From Limnohabitans sp. Rim8 (GTDB taxonomy: Bacteria > Pseudomonadota > Gammaproteobacteria > Burkholderiales > Burkholderiaceae_C), in the NCBI GenBank assembly GCA_945901045.1, contig CAMDKK010000008.1, positions 1 through 64,000 of the forward strand: DNA of 64,000 bases. Reading direction: 5' to 3'. This document shows positions 47,113 through 57,353 of this stretch, piece after piece. Under the pieces are notes generated by a model. That model did not search any database and had not been told where the DNA came from. It saw only the letters and a list, made by a program, of their open reading frames with translations. Position numbers and translations under genes: made by a program. The first letter of the stretch is position 1. Each line of letters begins with the position of its first letter.

Positions 47113-47967
47113 TCATGCGAAGTTGTCTTCAAGAAAGGGATTCTTTTTGGTGACGGCATCGAGCTGTACCAAGATCTCCAGCAAGGCCTTCATGTGGCCA
47201 AGAGGGACCGCATTGGGCCCGTCGGACCAGGCTTCTGAGGGCTTTGGGTGTGTTTCCATGAACAAGCCTGCTACACCTGCGGCCACGCCAGCACGCGCCA
47301 GCACAGGCACCATCTCGCGGGCGCCGCCGCTGCTGTTGCCTTGGCCGCCTGGTTTTTGCACCGAGTGGGTCACGTCGAACACCACCGGGGAACCGGTTTT
47401 GCGCATCTCGGCCAGGCTCGTCATGTCGGCCACGAGGTTGTTGTATCCAAAGCTGACACCCCGTTCACAGGCCAAAAAATTGTCTTCAGCCAGTCCGGCT
47501 TCGCGGGCTGCGCTGCGGGCTTTTTCAATGACGTTCTTCATGTCCCAAGGGGCCAGAAACTGACCCTTCTTGATGTTGACCGGTTTGCCCGATTGGGCCA
47601 CGGCGCGGATGAAATCGGTCTGTCGGCATAAAAAAGCGGGGGTCTGCAGAACATCGACCACGCTGGCCACGGTTTTGACCTGTGACTCGTCGTGCACATC
47701 GGTGAGGATGGGCACGCCAATCTGACGGCGAACTTCATCCAAAATTTTCAGGCCCACATCGATGCCCACACCGCGTTGGGTGCTGCCCGACGAACGGTTG
47801 GCCTTGTCGAATGATCCTTTGTAGATCAAGGGGATGCCTAAAGCAGCGCAAGCTTCTTTCAGGCGGCCCGCTACCTCAATGGACATCTCCAAGCCTTCGA
47901 TGGAACAGGTTCCCGCAATTAAGAAGAAGGGGTGGTTCAGCCCGACGTCAAATCCGCAAAGTTTCAT
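47113..47967 (-). CDS. kdsA: 2-dehydro-3-deoxyphosphooctonate aldolase (KDO-8-P synthase)
   Basis: A 284-residue TIM-barrel enzyme that joins phosphoenolpyruvate and arabinose 5-phosphate to make KDO-8-phosphate for lipopolysaccharide. Signatures are [63 protein letters not shown] and [15 protein letters not shown]. Cys in AGTCSIE and Asp/His ligands suggest the metal-dependent subgroup. The start is ATG 47967, 25 bp after pyrG, behind AGGA. Confidence 0.96.
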   Translation of the reverse strand: MKLCGFDVGLNHPFFLIAGTCSIEGLEMSIEVAGRLKEACAALGIPLIYKGSFDKANRSSGSTQRGVGIDVGLKILDEVRRQIGVPILTDVHDESQVKTVASVVDVLQTPAFLCRQTDFIRAVAQSGKPVNIKKGQFLAPWDMKNVIEKARSAAREAGLAEDNFLACERGVSFGYNNLVADMTSLAEMRKTGSPVVFDVTHSVQKPGGQGNSSGGAREMVPVLARAGVAAGVAGLFMETHPKPSEAWSDGPNAVPLGHMKALLEILVQLDAVTKKNPFLEDNFA

Positions 47968-47992
47968 GAGTGATGTCCTGGGCGGCTGAGTC

Positions 47993-50967
<2,975 letters not shown>

Positions 50968-51018
50968 TGCTGGCTGGACAGCACGGTATGGCTGACCCCT
51001 GTAAAAACGGAATTTTTC

Positions 51019-51468
51019 ATGAAAATCGACGTCAAAATCATCGACGCCCGCATGGCAGATCAGCTGCCAGCTTATGCCACTGAAGGCAGCGCCGGCCTGG
51101 ACCTGCGTGCATGTCTGGATGCGCCTTTGACCTTGGCCCCCAACGCATGGCAATTGGTGCCCACCGGCATTGCGGTGTATTTGAAAGACCCGGGCTATGC
51201 AGCCATGTTGTTGCCTCGTTCGGGCTTGGGCCACAAACACGGCATTGTGTTGGGCAATCTGGTCGGTTTGATTGACAGCGACTACCAAGGCCAATTGATG
51301 GTCAGTTGCTGGAACCGCAGCGACGTGGCATTCACCATCGAGCCCATGGAGCGCATTGCCCAAATGGTGATCGTTCCCGTGGTGCAGGCCCAGTTCAATC
51401 TGGTGACCGAATTCGAAGCCCCCAGTACCAGGGGTGAGGGCGGTTACGGTTCTACAGGCAATAAATAA
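51019..51468 (+). CDS. dut: dUTP diphosphatase
   Basis: A 149-residue trimeric dUTPase that hydrolyses dUTP to dUMP, keeping uracil out of DNA. All five motifs are visible: [53 protein letters not shown] and the C-terminal [14 protein letters not shown]. It follows coaBC by 51 bp, an order seen in many proteobacteria, and converges with the SlyD-like gene. Confidence 0.97.
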   Translation: MKIDVKIIDARMADQLPAYATEGSAGLDLRACLDAPLTLAPNAWQLVPTGIAVYLKDPGYAAMLLPRSGLGHKHGIVLGNLVGLIDSDYQGQLMVSCWNRSDVAFTIEPMERIAQMVIVPVVQAQFNLVTEFEAPSTRGEGGYGSTGNK

Positions 51469-51494
51469 ACAAATTTTTTGCCTGTGTCAGCAGC

Positions 51495-52034
51495 TCAGTG
51501 CAAGGTACGGTCGGGGTCAGCGAGTTCGTGGTTGTGCCCCACTTCAATTTTGAAAAAGCCGGCCCCGCAGCTGCCTTGGCCCACTTCATCTTCGGTGGCT
51601 TCACGCACGGATTCCACTGTCAAATGCAAGCGAAGCGCAATGCCTGACAAAGGGTGATTGCCGTCCAGCACCACATGCTCGGGGTAGATTTCTGTGATCG
51701 TGTAGAGAACATTGCGCGGTGCATCAGGGTGCGTGCCCTCTGGCAGGGCCGTGCCTTCGATGGTCAAGCCTTCTTCTAAATCTACAGGAAATAAGGCGCG
51801 CGGCTCCAGGAACAGTAGATTTTCGTCAAAGTCGCCAAAAGCATCTTCGGGTTCGATTTGCAAATGAAGCTTCGCACCGCGGGCGTGTCCCTGTAAAGCG
51901 ACTTCTATTTTGGGCAGCAAGTCGTGCCCACCAAGCAAGAACTCCACAGGCTCGTCGAGCACGTCCAAAGTCTCGCCAAGGGTGTCTTTCAGGGTCCACG
52001 TGAGTGCGACCACGCATTGTTGAGTGATTTCCAT
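51495..52034 (-). CDS. SlyD-like FKBP-type peptidyl-prolyl isomerase
   Basis: A 179-residue protein with an FKBP domain interrupted by an insert-in-flap domain. The order is VVALTWTLKDTLGETLDVLD, PVEFLLGGHDLLPKIEVALQ, AKLHLQIEPEDAFGDFDENL, then the flap insert and LDGNHPLSGIALRLHLTVES. This is the SlyD plan (prolyl isomerase and chaperone), without the enterobacterial His-rich nickel tail but with GSCGAGFFKIEVGHNHE near the end. ATG 52034 is preferred; no Shine-Dalgarno is seen and GACAAT ends 6 nt before it. Its start codon is only 14 bp from that of the divergent roxA. Confidence 0.85.
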   Translation of the reverse strand: MEITQQCVVALTWTLKDTLGETLDVLDEPVEFLLGGHDLLPKIEVALQGHARGAKLHLQIEPEDAFGDFDENLLFLEPRALFPVDLEEGLTIEGTALPEGTHPDAPRNVLYTITEIYPEHVVLDGNHPLSGIALRLHLTVESVREATEDEVGQGSCGAGFFKIEVGHNHELADPDRTLH

Positions 52035-52048
52035 AGGAGAATTGTCGC

Positions 52049-53179
52049 ATGGACACATCACAACACCTTGCTTTGCTGGGAGGGCTCTCGCCCGACCAGT
52101 TCATGAAACGCCATTGGCACAAAAAACCTTTGCTGATTCGCAATGCCATTCCTGGATTTACATCCTTGATCGATCGCGCCGCCCTCACAGCGCTGGCCGC
52201 GCAAGAGGATGTGGCGTCACGACTTGTGGTGCGCAAGCCCAAAAGCTGGACACTTAAACACGGACCTTTTGCTAAAAAATCATTACCGCCCTTCAAACAA
52301 GCTGGCTGGACCCTTCTGGTGCAGGGTGTGAATTTGCATAACGAAGACGTTGACCAATTGATGCAGCAGTTCCGATTCGTGCCCGACGCACGGCTGGACG
52401 ATCTGATGATCAGCTACGCCAGCGACGGTGGTGGTGTCGGCCCCCACTTTGACAGTTACGACGTGTTCCTGTTGCAAGCCCACGGACAGCGTCGCTGGCG
52501 GATTGGTCGTCAAAAAGACCTGACACTGGAAGACGGTGTGCCTCTGAAAATCCTCGCAAACTTTGAGTACGAAGAAGAATATCTGCTCAACCCCGGTGAC
52601 ATGCTTTACTTGCCGCCCCTGTATGCCCACGATGGCGATGCGATTGGCGAGTGCATGACTTACTCGGTGGGGTTTCGTGCACCCCAAACAGGCGAATTGG
52701 CCAGAGAGCTTCTCATGGGCCTGGCTGAGGAAGCCGTTGAGGCGCTTGGCGAGACAATTTACCGTGACCCCAAACAAATGGCAGTGCAAGAGGCCGGAGC
52801 GATACCTCCTGCATTGCAGGACTTTGCCCGTGCAGCCATGCAAAAAGCCATGCAAGACCCCCGGTTGCTTGATTGTTTGCTTGGCGAGTACCTTACAGAG
52901 CCCAAAGCCAATGTCTGGTTTGATAACACTGCTGAGTTTTCGCCTCAATGGCCGCAATCAGTGGTGCTGGACCGGCGTACCCGGATGATGCACGATGCGC
53001 ACCATGTTTTCATCAATGGCGAGAGCTTCAAGGCCAGCGGTCGCGATGCCCGATGGATGAAACAGTTGTCCAATGACCGTCGTCTGGACGGCCGCTCTGT
53101 AGCCCTTTTTTCAGCTGACGCCCTGACATTGCTGTCCGACTGGTGCGATGTGGGTTGGGTTCACGCCCAAGCAGGCTGA
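52049..53179 (+). CDS. roxA: Ribosomal protein uL16 arginine hydroxylase-type JmjC oxygenase
   Basis: A 376-residue Fe(II)/2-oxoglutarate oxygenase of the YcfD/RoxA cupin family, which hydroxylates an arginine of ribosomal protein L16 in E. coli. The N-terminus has DQFMKRHWHKKPLLIRNAIP. The iron triad is His and Asp in GPHFDSYDVFLLQ (about residues 132 and 134) and a His in PPLYAHDGDA (about 194), followed by YSVGFRAP. The C-terminal half carries the dimerisation and winged-helix part. AGGAGA precedes the ATG. Confidence 0.88.
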   Translation: MDTSQHLALLGGLSPDQFMKRHWHKKPLLIRNAIPGFTSLIDRAALTALAAQEDVASRLVVRKPKSWTLKHGPFAKKSLPPFKQAGWTLLVQGVNLHNEDVDQLMQQFRFVPDARLDDLMISYASDGGGVGPHFDSYDVFLLQAHGQRRWRIGRQKDLTLEDGVPLKILANFEYEEEYLLNPGDMLYLPPLYAHDGDAIGECMTYSVGFRAPQTGELARELLMGLAEEAVEALGETIYRDPKQMAVQEAGAIPPALQDFARAAMQKAMQDPRLLDCLLGEYLTEPKANVWFDNTAEFSPQWPQSVVLDRRTRMMHDAHHVFINGESFKASGRDARWMKQLSNDRRLDGRSVALFSADALTLLSDWCDVGWVHAQAG

Positions 53180-53210
53180 TAGAACCTAAATGTCTTACAA
53201 ACAAAGGCTG

Positions 53211-53243
53211 TGCCCTGTAACAGGGCATGGTTAACGCTATAAT
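53211..53243 (+). promoter_or_regulatory. Promoter with palindrome before the lipoprotein gene
   Basis: TATAAT (53238-53243) in CGCTATAATTCGAGGCT is a strong -10 box. The perfect inverted repeat TGCCCTG-TAA-CAGGGCA (53211-53227) covers the expected -35 position (about 53215-53220) and could be an operator, or the end hairpin of the roxA message; no U run follows it. Confidence 0.55.
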
Positions 53244-53364
53244 TCGAGGCTGAGATGAAAGAGCTCGAGTGCTTTCGCTCTGTCACTGCAGTGAGTAAGA
53301 CTCTTCCAAGCTGCGTTGACAATTTCCGGAAATTGTTTTCACACCCCTGTTAAGGAACATCATC
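53244..53364 (+). promoter_or_regulatory. Palindrome-rich leader of the small lipoprotein gene
   Basis: About 120 nt separate the -10 box from the ATG. The leader contains CACTGCAGTG (53284-53293) and a perfect 18-bp palindrome ACAATTTCCGGAAATTGT (53319-53336), followed by the ribosome binding site TTAAGGAAC. A regulatory RNA structure or protein site is possible; no known riboswitch class is recognised. Confidence 0.45.
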
Positions 53365-53601
53365 ATGAATAAAACCCTCATTTTGGCCGCCGTGATCGCT
53401 GCAGCTGCTTTGGCCGCTTGTGGTAAAAAAGAAGAAGCTCCAGCACCTGCTGCTCCAGCACCTGCTGCTGCACCTGCACCTGCACCTGCTGCTGACGCTG
53501 CACCTGCTGCTCCAGCCGCTGCTGATGCCAAGCCAGCTGACGCTGCTGCGCCAGCCGCAGCCGCTCCAGCCGCTCCAGCTGCTGAACCTGCCAAGAAGTA
53601 A
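53365..53601 (+). CDS. Small Ala/Pro-rich lipoprotein (78 aa)
   Basis: A 78-residue protein with a type II signal peptide ending in the lipobox LAAC (Cys19), followed by GKKEEAPAP and then a low-complexity tail of almost only Ala, Pro, Asp and Lys, ending AAEPAKK. The residue after the lipid Cys is Gly, so outer-membrane sorting by the Lol rule is likely. The tail resembles a flexible wall spacer. Strong promoter, good ribosome binding site and a strong terminator suggest high expression. No homologous function is recognised. Confidence 0.75.
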   Translation: MNKTLILAAVIAAAALAACGKKEEAPAPAAPAPAAAPAPAPAADAAPAAPAAADAKPADAAAPAAAAPAAPAAEPAKK

Positions 53602-53643
53602 TTCTTGACTTTGATGGTCGCCTGACTTGTTCAGGCAACCATG

Positions 53644-53681
53644 AAAAAACCCCCGCAGTTCACACTGGCGGGGGTTTTTTT
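53644..53681. terminator. Bidirectional intrinsic terminator
   Basis: CCCCCGC (53650-53656) pairs with GCGGGGG (53668-53674), flanked by AAAAAA on the left and TTTTTTT on the right. It can end both the lipoprotein transcript and the convergent bamC transcript. Confidence 0.92.
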
Positions 53682-53708
53682 GGGCTGCAGTTTTCCTGCA
53701 GTCTGTTT

Positions 53709-54812
53709 TTATTTCAATTCACCCGCAATCAGCTTGAGGATTTTTTCGGGGTTGTCGCTGGTGTCGGCTACGCCTTCTGAGTTCAGAACCGAAATACTCG
53801 ACAGACCCGCATTGTGGGTCAAGGTGATGCGGTATTTGCTCAATGCGGGCGATGCGCTGTCGCTGCTGCTGAACAACTTGGCAAAGAAACCGGGTTCCTT
53901 GCCCGAGCCGCTTGCGGAAACATAGCGCACAAAATAAACCCCCTTGCTGCGGTCTCGGTCTTCCACAGTGAAACTGGTACGGTCCAAAGCCACACCCAAA
54001 CGACGCCAAGTGCGATCAAAATCGTCTTTGACCTCGATCACCGGCAGGTTATTGACTTTGGTCACTTGGGTGCCGATTGAAGCTGGTATCAAGGCATCTG
54101 CCGTTGCAGACGCAACGGGCGAGGCTGCACCACCGAATTTGAGCATCAAGCGTCGCATGAACTCTATTTCGAGCTCAGGATCTGCAGGGCGCACTTGCCA
54201 TATGGTTTGTTCTTTGCGTGCGTCTGAGTAGTTTTCAATCATGCCGCGATGGCTGATGTAAATTTCGACGCCGCCTTGTGCGTTGCGTTCTACACGTGTG
54301 CGAAAGCGATCGCGCTCACCGGTTGAGTACAAAGCATCGAGTACACGGCCCAATGTTCTACGAATGAAATCTTGTGGCAACTTGGCGCGGTTCTCAGCCC
54401 AATCGGTCTCCATGATGCCCAGCTCGGCTTGCTCGGTGGTCAACACAAAACCATTGTCTTTCCAAAAGTCCTGCAGTACCCCCCACACCTTGTCAGCGGG
54501 ACGGTTCACCACCAACCATCGTTGAGTGCCTGACCGCTCCATGCGTGCATCACCTGCGCTGTTGCTGGCCGTTACGCTGTCTGTTGCTTTGACGGGGGTG
54601 CCTTGAAAGCCCGAAGCAGCGGCCGAGTTGCTGTCCAAAATGTAGCGAGAATCTTTGCGCAGTTGGGTCAAGTCAGGGGGGACTTCGAGCGTCGAAGCTT
54701 TGCTGGCGCTTTTGTAATTGATCTTGTCTTCGTCCAAAAAAGAACAAGCGGTCAAAGCCATGGCCATGGCCAAAACGGACAATGAGCGACCAGAATATGC
54801 AAAACGATTCAC
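53709..54812 (-). CDS. bamC: Outer membrane assembly lipoprotein BamC (NlpB)
   Basis: A 367-residue lipoprotein with a lipobox LTAC (Cys23) after the signal peptide MNRFAYSGRSLSVLAMAMA. The following DEDKINYKSASKASTLEVPP is the BamC segment that binds BamD. Two helix-grip domains follow (RWLVVNRPADKVWGVLQDFW and RTWRRLGVALDRTSFTVEDR). It belongs to the Bam complex that inserts outer-membrane beta-barrels. It lies downstream of dapA, the usual order. Confidence 0.9.
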   Translation of the reverse strand: MNRFAYSGRSLSVLAMAMALTACSFLDEDKINYKSASKASTLEVPPDLTQLRKDSRYILDSNSAAASGFQGTPVKATDSVTASNSAGDARMERSGTQRWLVVNRPADKVWGVLQDFWKDNGFVLTTEQAELGIMETDWAENRAKLPQDFIRRTLGRVLDALYSTGERDRFRTRVERNAQGGVEIYISHRGMIENYSDARKEQTIWQVRPADPELEIEFMRRLMLKFGGAASPVASATADALIPASIGTQVTKVNNLPVIEVKDDFDRTWRRLGVALDRTSFTVEDRDRSKGVYFVRYVSASGSGKEPGFFAKLFSSSDSASPALSKYRITLTHNAGLSSISVLNSEGVADTSDNPEKILKLIAGELK

Positions 54813-54850
54813 GGGGTATTTCCTGAAAAAATTATTGGGTAGTAGTCAAA

Positions 54851-55747
54851 TTAAATCAAGCCGCTGTCGCGCAAAGCGGCCTCGACCACAGACTCATAAA
54901 CTGCGGACAAAGGGGTCAAAGGCAGGCGCATCGTGCCATGGCATAAGCCCATGCGTTGCATGGCCCATTTGACGGGAATGGGGTTGGCTTCAATAAACAA
55001 ATTTTTATGGACGGGCATCAGTTTGAACTGAATGGCCATGGCCTTCTTCACATCACCTGTCAAAGCAGCCATGCACAGTTCATGCATCAGGCGTGGGGCA
55101 ATATTGGCTGTCACGCTGATGTTGCCAGCGCCGCCGCAGAGCATGGTCGCCACAGCAGTGGGATCGTCACCCGAGTAAACAGCAAAGCCCTGGGGCACAT
55201 CGCGAATCAGCCACTGCGCACGTTCCAGGTTGCCAGTGGCTTCTTTGATGCCCACAATGCCGGGCACTTGGGCCAGGCGAATCACGGTGTCATGCTGCAT
55301 GTCGGCCACGGTCCGGCCGGGCACGTTGTACATGACGATCGGCAAACCCGGTACCGCATCGGCAATCGCCTTGAAGTGCTGATACAGCCCTTCTTGGGTG
55401 GGGCGGTTGTAGTAGGGCACGACCTGCAATTGGCAATCTGCCCCGACGCTTTGGGCAAAATGAGCCAGCTCAATGGCTTCTGCGGTGGCGTTGGCGCCGC
55501 AACCGGCCATGATGGGGATGCGTTTATTGGACTGCTCGACCGCAACACGAATGATCTCGCGGTGCTCTTGCACGCTGACGGTAGGTGACTCACCCGTGGT
55601 GCCGACCACGCAAACGCAGTCGGTGCCCTGGGCAATATGCCAATCAATCAGTTTGCGCAAAGTAGGGTAATCCACGCTGCCATCTTGGAGCATGGGGGTT
55701 GCCAAAGCGGGAATGCTGCCTTTGATGGGCGTAAATGAGGTCGTCAT
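54851..55747 (-). CDS. dapA: 4-hydroxy-tetrahydrodipicolinate synthase
   Basis: A 298-residue class I aldolase-type TIM barrel that condenses pyruvate with aspartate semialdehyde in lysine and diaminopimelate synthesis. Motifs are [32 protein letters not shown], the Tyr of [12 protein letters not shown] and the Schiff-base Lys of [18 protein letters not shown] 55747 is taken as start; an in-frame TTG lies two codons upstream. Confidence 0.96.
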   Translation of the reverse strand: MTTSFTPIKGSIPALATPMLQDGSVDYPTLRKLIDWHIAQGTDCVCVVGTTGESPTVSVQEHREIIRVAVEQSNKRIPIMAGCGANATAEAIELAHFAQSVGADCQLQVVPYYNRPTQEGLYQHFKAIADAVPGLPIVMYNVPGRTVADMQHDTVIRLAQVPGIVGIKEATGNLERAQWLIRDVPQGFAVYSGDDPTAVATMLCGGAGNISVTANIAPRLMHELCMAALTGDVKKAMAIQFKLMPVHKNLFIEANPIPVKWAMQRMGLCHGTMRLPLTPLSAVYESVVEAALRDSGLI

Positions 55748-55823
55748 GGCCAAGCTTTTTTACAGGTAAAAGCGCATTCTAACGACTGACGGACTGACCA
55801 TGTGAACGGCAGACCCACAGGCG

Positions 55824-56372
55824 TCACAAGGGGTATCTTTTTACTTGGAGATCGGTTGATTCTCTGACCGCCACAATCCGCTGCACAAACCGCTCGGGTG
55901 CTTCCAGAAAGCCGTCTTCGAAAGCCACTACCCGCAGGCCAGCGCACACTTGGAGCAGCTCGCCTGCTTTCAGCAAAAAGTCGGGCCTTGACGGTTTGCC
56001 CACCGTCTCGTTGCCTGCGGCAAAGGTTTCCCAGACCAACACGCCACCGGGCGCCAAACTGGCCACCAGAGTGGGCATCAGGGCACGCCACAAATAGTGG
56101 GTCACTATGACCGCGTCAAAACTCAGGTCTTCAAAGGGCCAGGGACCGTTTTCAATGTCTGCCAACACCGCGTGGCCCCAAGGCTTGGCCGCTTCAATGG
56201 CCTCAGGGGAGCGGTCCACGCCGGTCACGCCATGGCCGCGCTCGGCTAAAAACTGCATATGCCGCCCCGCCCCGCAGGCCACATCCAGAACGCTGCCCTG
56301 CGGGGTGATCAGGTGTGCCCATTTTTGCAGCCAGGCCGAAGGGGCTTGTGTGCCGTGCAGTGTTTTGGTCAT
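55824..56372 (-). CDS. Class I SAM-dependent methyltransferase
   Basis: A 182-residue Rossmann methyltransferase. Motif I is SVLDVACGAGRHMQFLAERG, the acidic residue after strand 2 is in VTGVDRSPEAIEAA, and motif IV is SFDAVIVTHYLWR. The substrate is unknown; the closest recalled type is the TehB/UbiE-like small methyltransferase. ATG 56372 is preferred, although a TTG at 56405 overlaps the SDR stop as TTGA and would add 11 residues. Confidence 0.82.
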   Translation of the reverse strand: MTKTLHGTQAPSAWLQKWAHLITPQGSVLDVACGAGRHMQFLAERGHGVTGVDRSPEAIEAAKPWGHAVLADIENGPWPFEDLSFDAVIVTHYLWRALMPTLVASLAPGGVLVWETFAAGNETVGKPSRPDFLLKAGELLQVCAGLRVVAFEDGFLEAPERFVQRIVAVRESTDLQVKRYPL

Positions 56373-56401
56373 ATCGTTTAAGCGTCCATGTGAAAGGGTG
56401 A

Positions 56402-57214
56402 TCAACGCGGTTTTACGTCGTCTTTGAGTGCCGCCAAGGCCATTTTTTCAACCAAACCAGGCGCCAGCAGTTTTAAAAAACGCCCGATTTTGCCTTTGCT
56501 GGACATCACTACTTCACGTTCGCGGGCCTGCATGCCCCGCAAAATCAGACGGGCGCATTCTTCCACGCTCATGGCGTCGTCCTCTTTCAGCCCGCTTGAA
56601 CCGGCCGGCAAGCCTTGGGCGTTGAGGCCACGGTAGCGTATTTGGGTGGCCACCACGCCAGGATAAGCAGTTGTCACGCTCACCCCGTTGCCACGGAGTT
56701 CAGCCCGCAGTGCTTCAAAAAATCCAGTCATGGCGAATTTGGTGGCACTGTAGGCGGTTCGGCCCGGCACGCCCACCAGTCCTGCCAAGGAAGACACCGC
56801 CACCAAATGCCCACGAGATTTCTTGAGGTGCGGAAGTGCGGCATGCGTGCACCACATGCTGCCCCACAGGTTGATGCGCATCAGGTCCTCGTACCAACCC
56901 AGGTCTTCTGCTTTGACGTCGGCAAACAAGGCTTGTGCCGAGACACCCGCGTTGTTGATCAAAGCATCGAGTCGACCAAAGTGAGACACGGTCGCTGCCA
57001 CCAAGTTCTGGCACTGCGCCTGCACCGTCACATCAGTGGGCATGACCAAAGTGGGACTGCCCCATGTGCTGCATTGGCTTGCAATGGCCTGCAAGTTGGA
57101 AACCTTGCGTGCTGCCAGCACCAAACTGACCTGTGGGCCACGTTGTGCGGCCAGTTGCCGCGCCATTTCGGCGCCAATACCGTCAGAAGCGCCGGTGATG
57201 ATGATGACTTGCAT
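56402..57214 (-). CDS. Short-chain dehydrogenase/reductase (SDR)
   Basis: A 270-residue classical SDR. The NAD(P) loop is IIITGASDGIGAEMARQLA, the NNAG motif is ALINNAGVSAQALF, and the catalytic Ser-Tyr-x3-Lys lies in AVSSLAGLVGVPGRTAYSAT plus KFAM. An Arg in LAARKVSN after the second strand favours NADPH. The substrate cannot be inferred. GGAG precedes the ATG; the methyltransferase gene lies downstream. Confidence 0.88.
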   Translation of the reverse strand: MQVIIITGASDGIGAEMARQLAAQRGPQVSLVLAARKVSNLQAIASQCSTWGSPTLVMPTDVTVQAQCQNLVAATVSHFGRLDALINNAGVSAQALFADVKAEDLGWYEDLMRINLWGSMWCTHAALPHLKKSRGHLVAVSSLAGLVGVPGRTAYSATKFAMTGFFEALRAELRGNGVSVTTAYPGVVATQIRYRGLNAQGLPAGSSGLKEDDAMSVEECARLILRGMQAREREVVMSSKGKIGRFLKLLAPGLVEKMALAALKDDVKPR

Positions 57215-57339
57215 GAAAAACTCCGAATACCGTCAACACGACTTAAAAAGTCGCAAGCAAAAGCGCAGTTTAAGCTTGAACACACCCTCAAAAGATGCCT
57301 TAACTGTAATTGCATCCAGTACTTGACGTCGGTTCCCAC

Positions 57340-57345
57340 TACAAT
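57340..57345 (+). promoter_or_regulatory. -10 box directly upstream of parE
   Basis: TACAAT ends 8 nt before the parE ATG, with CTGCGTCC between and no Shine-Dalgarno. The predicted transcription start falls at or next to the start codon. The -35 region is weak. Confidence 0.45.
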
Positions 57346-57353
57346 CTGCGTCC

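Noticed and set aside
53316..53321. TTGACA as a -35 box in the lipoprotein leader
   Set aside because: No -10-like hexamer lies 16-18 bp downstream; the TATAAT at 53238 explains transcription better.
53378..53638. Gln/Arg-rich open frame antisense to the lipoprotein gene
   Set aside because: It mirrors the GCT/CCA codon repeats of the Ala/Pro-rich tail and has no independent support.
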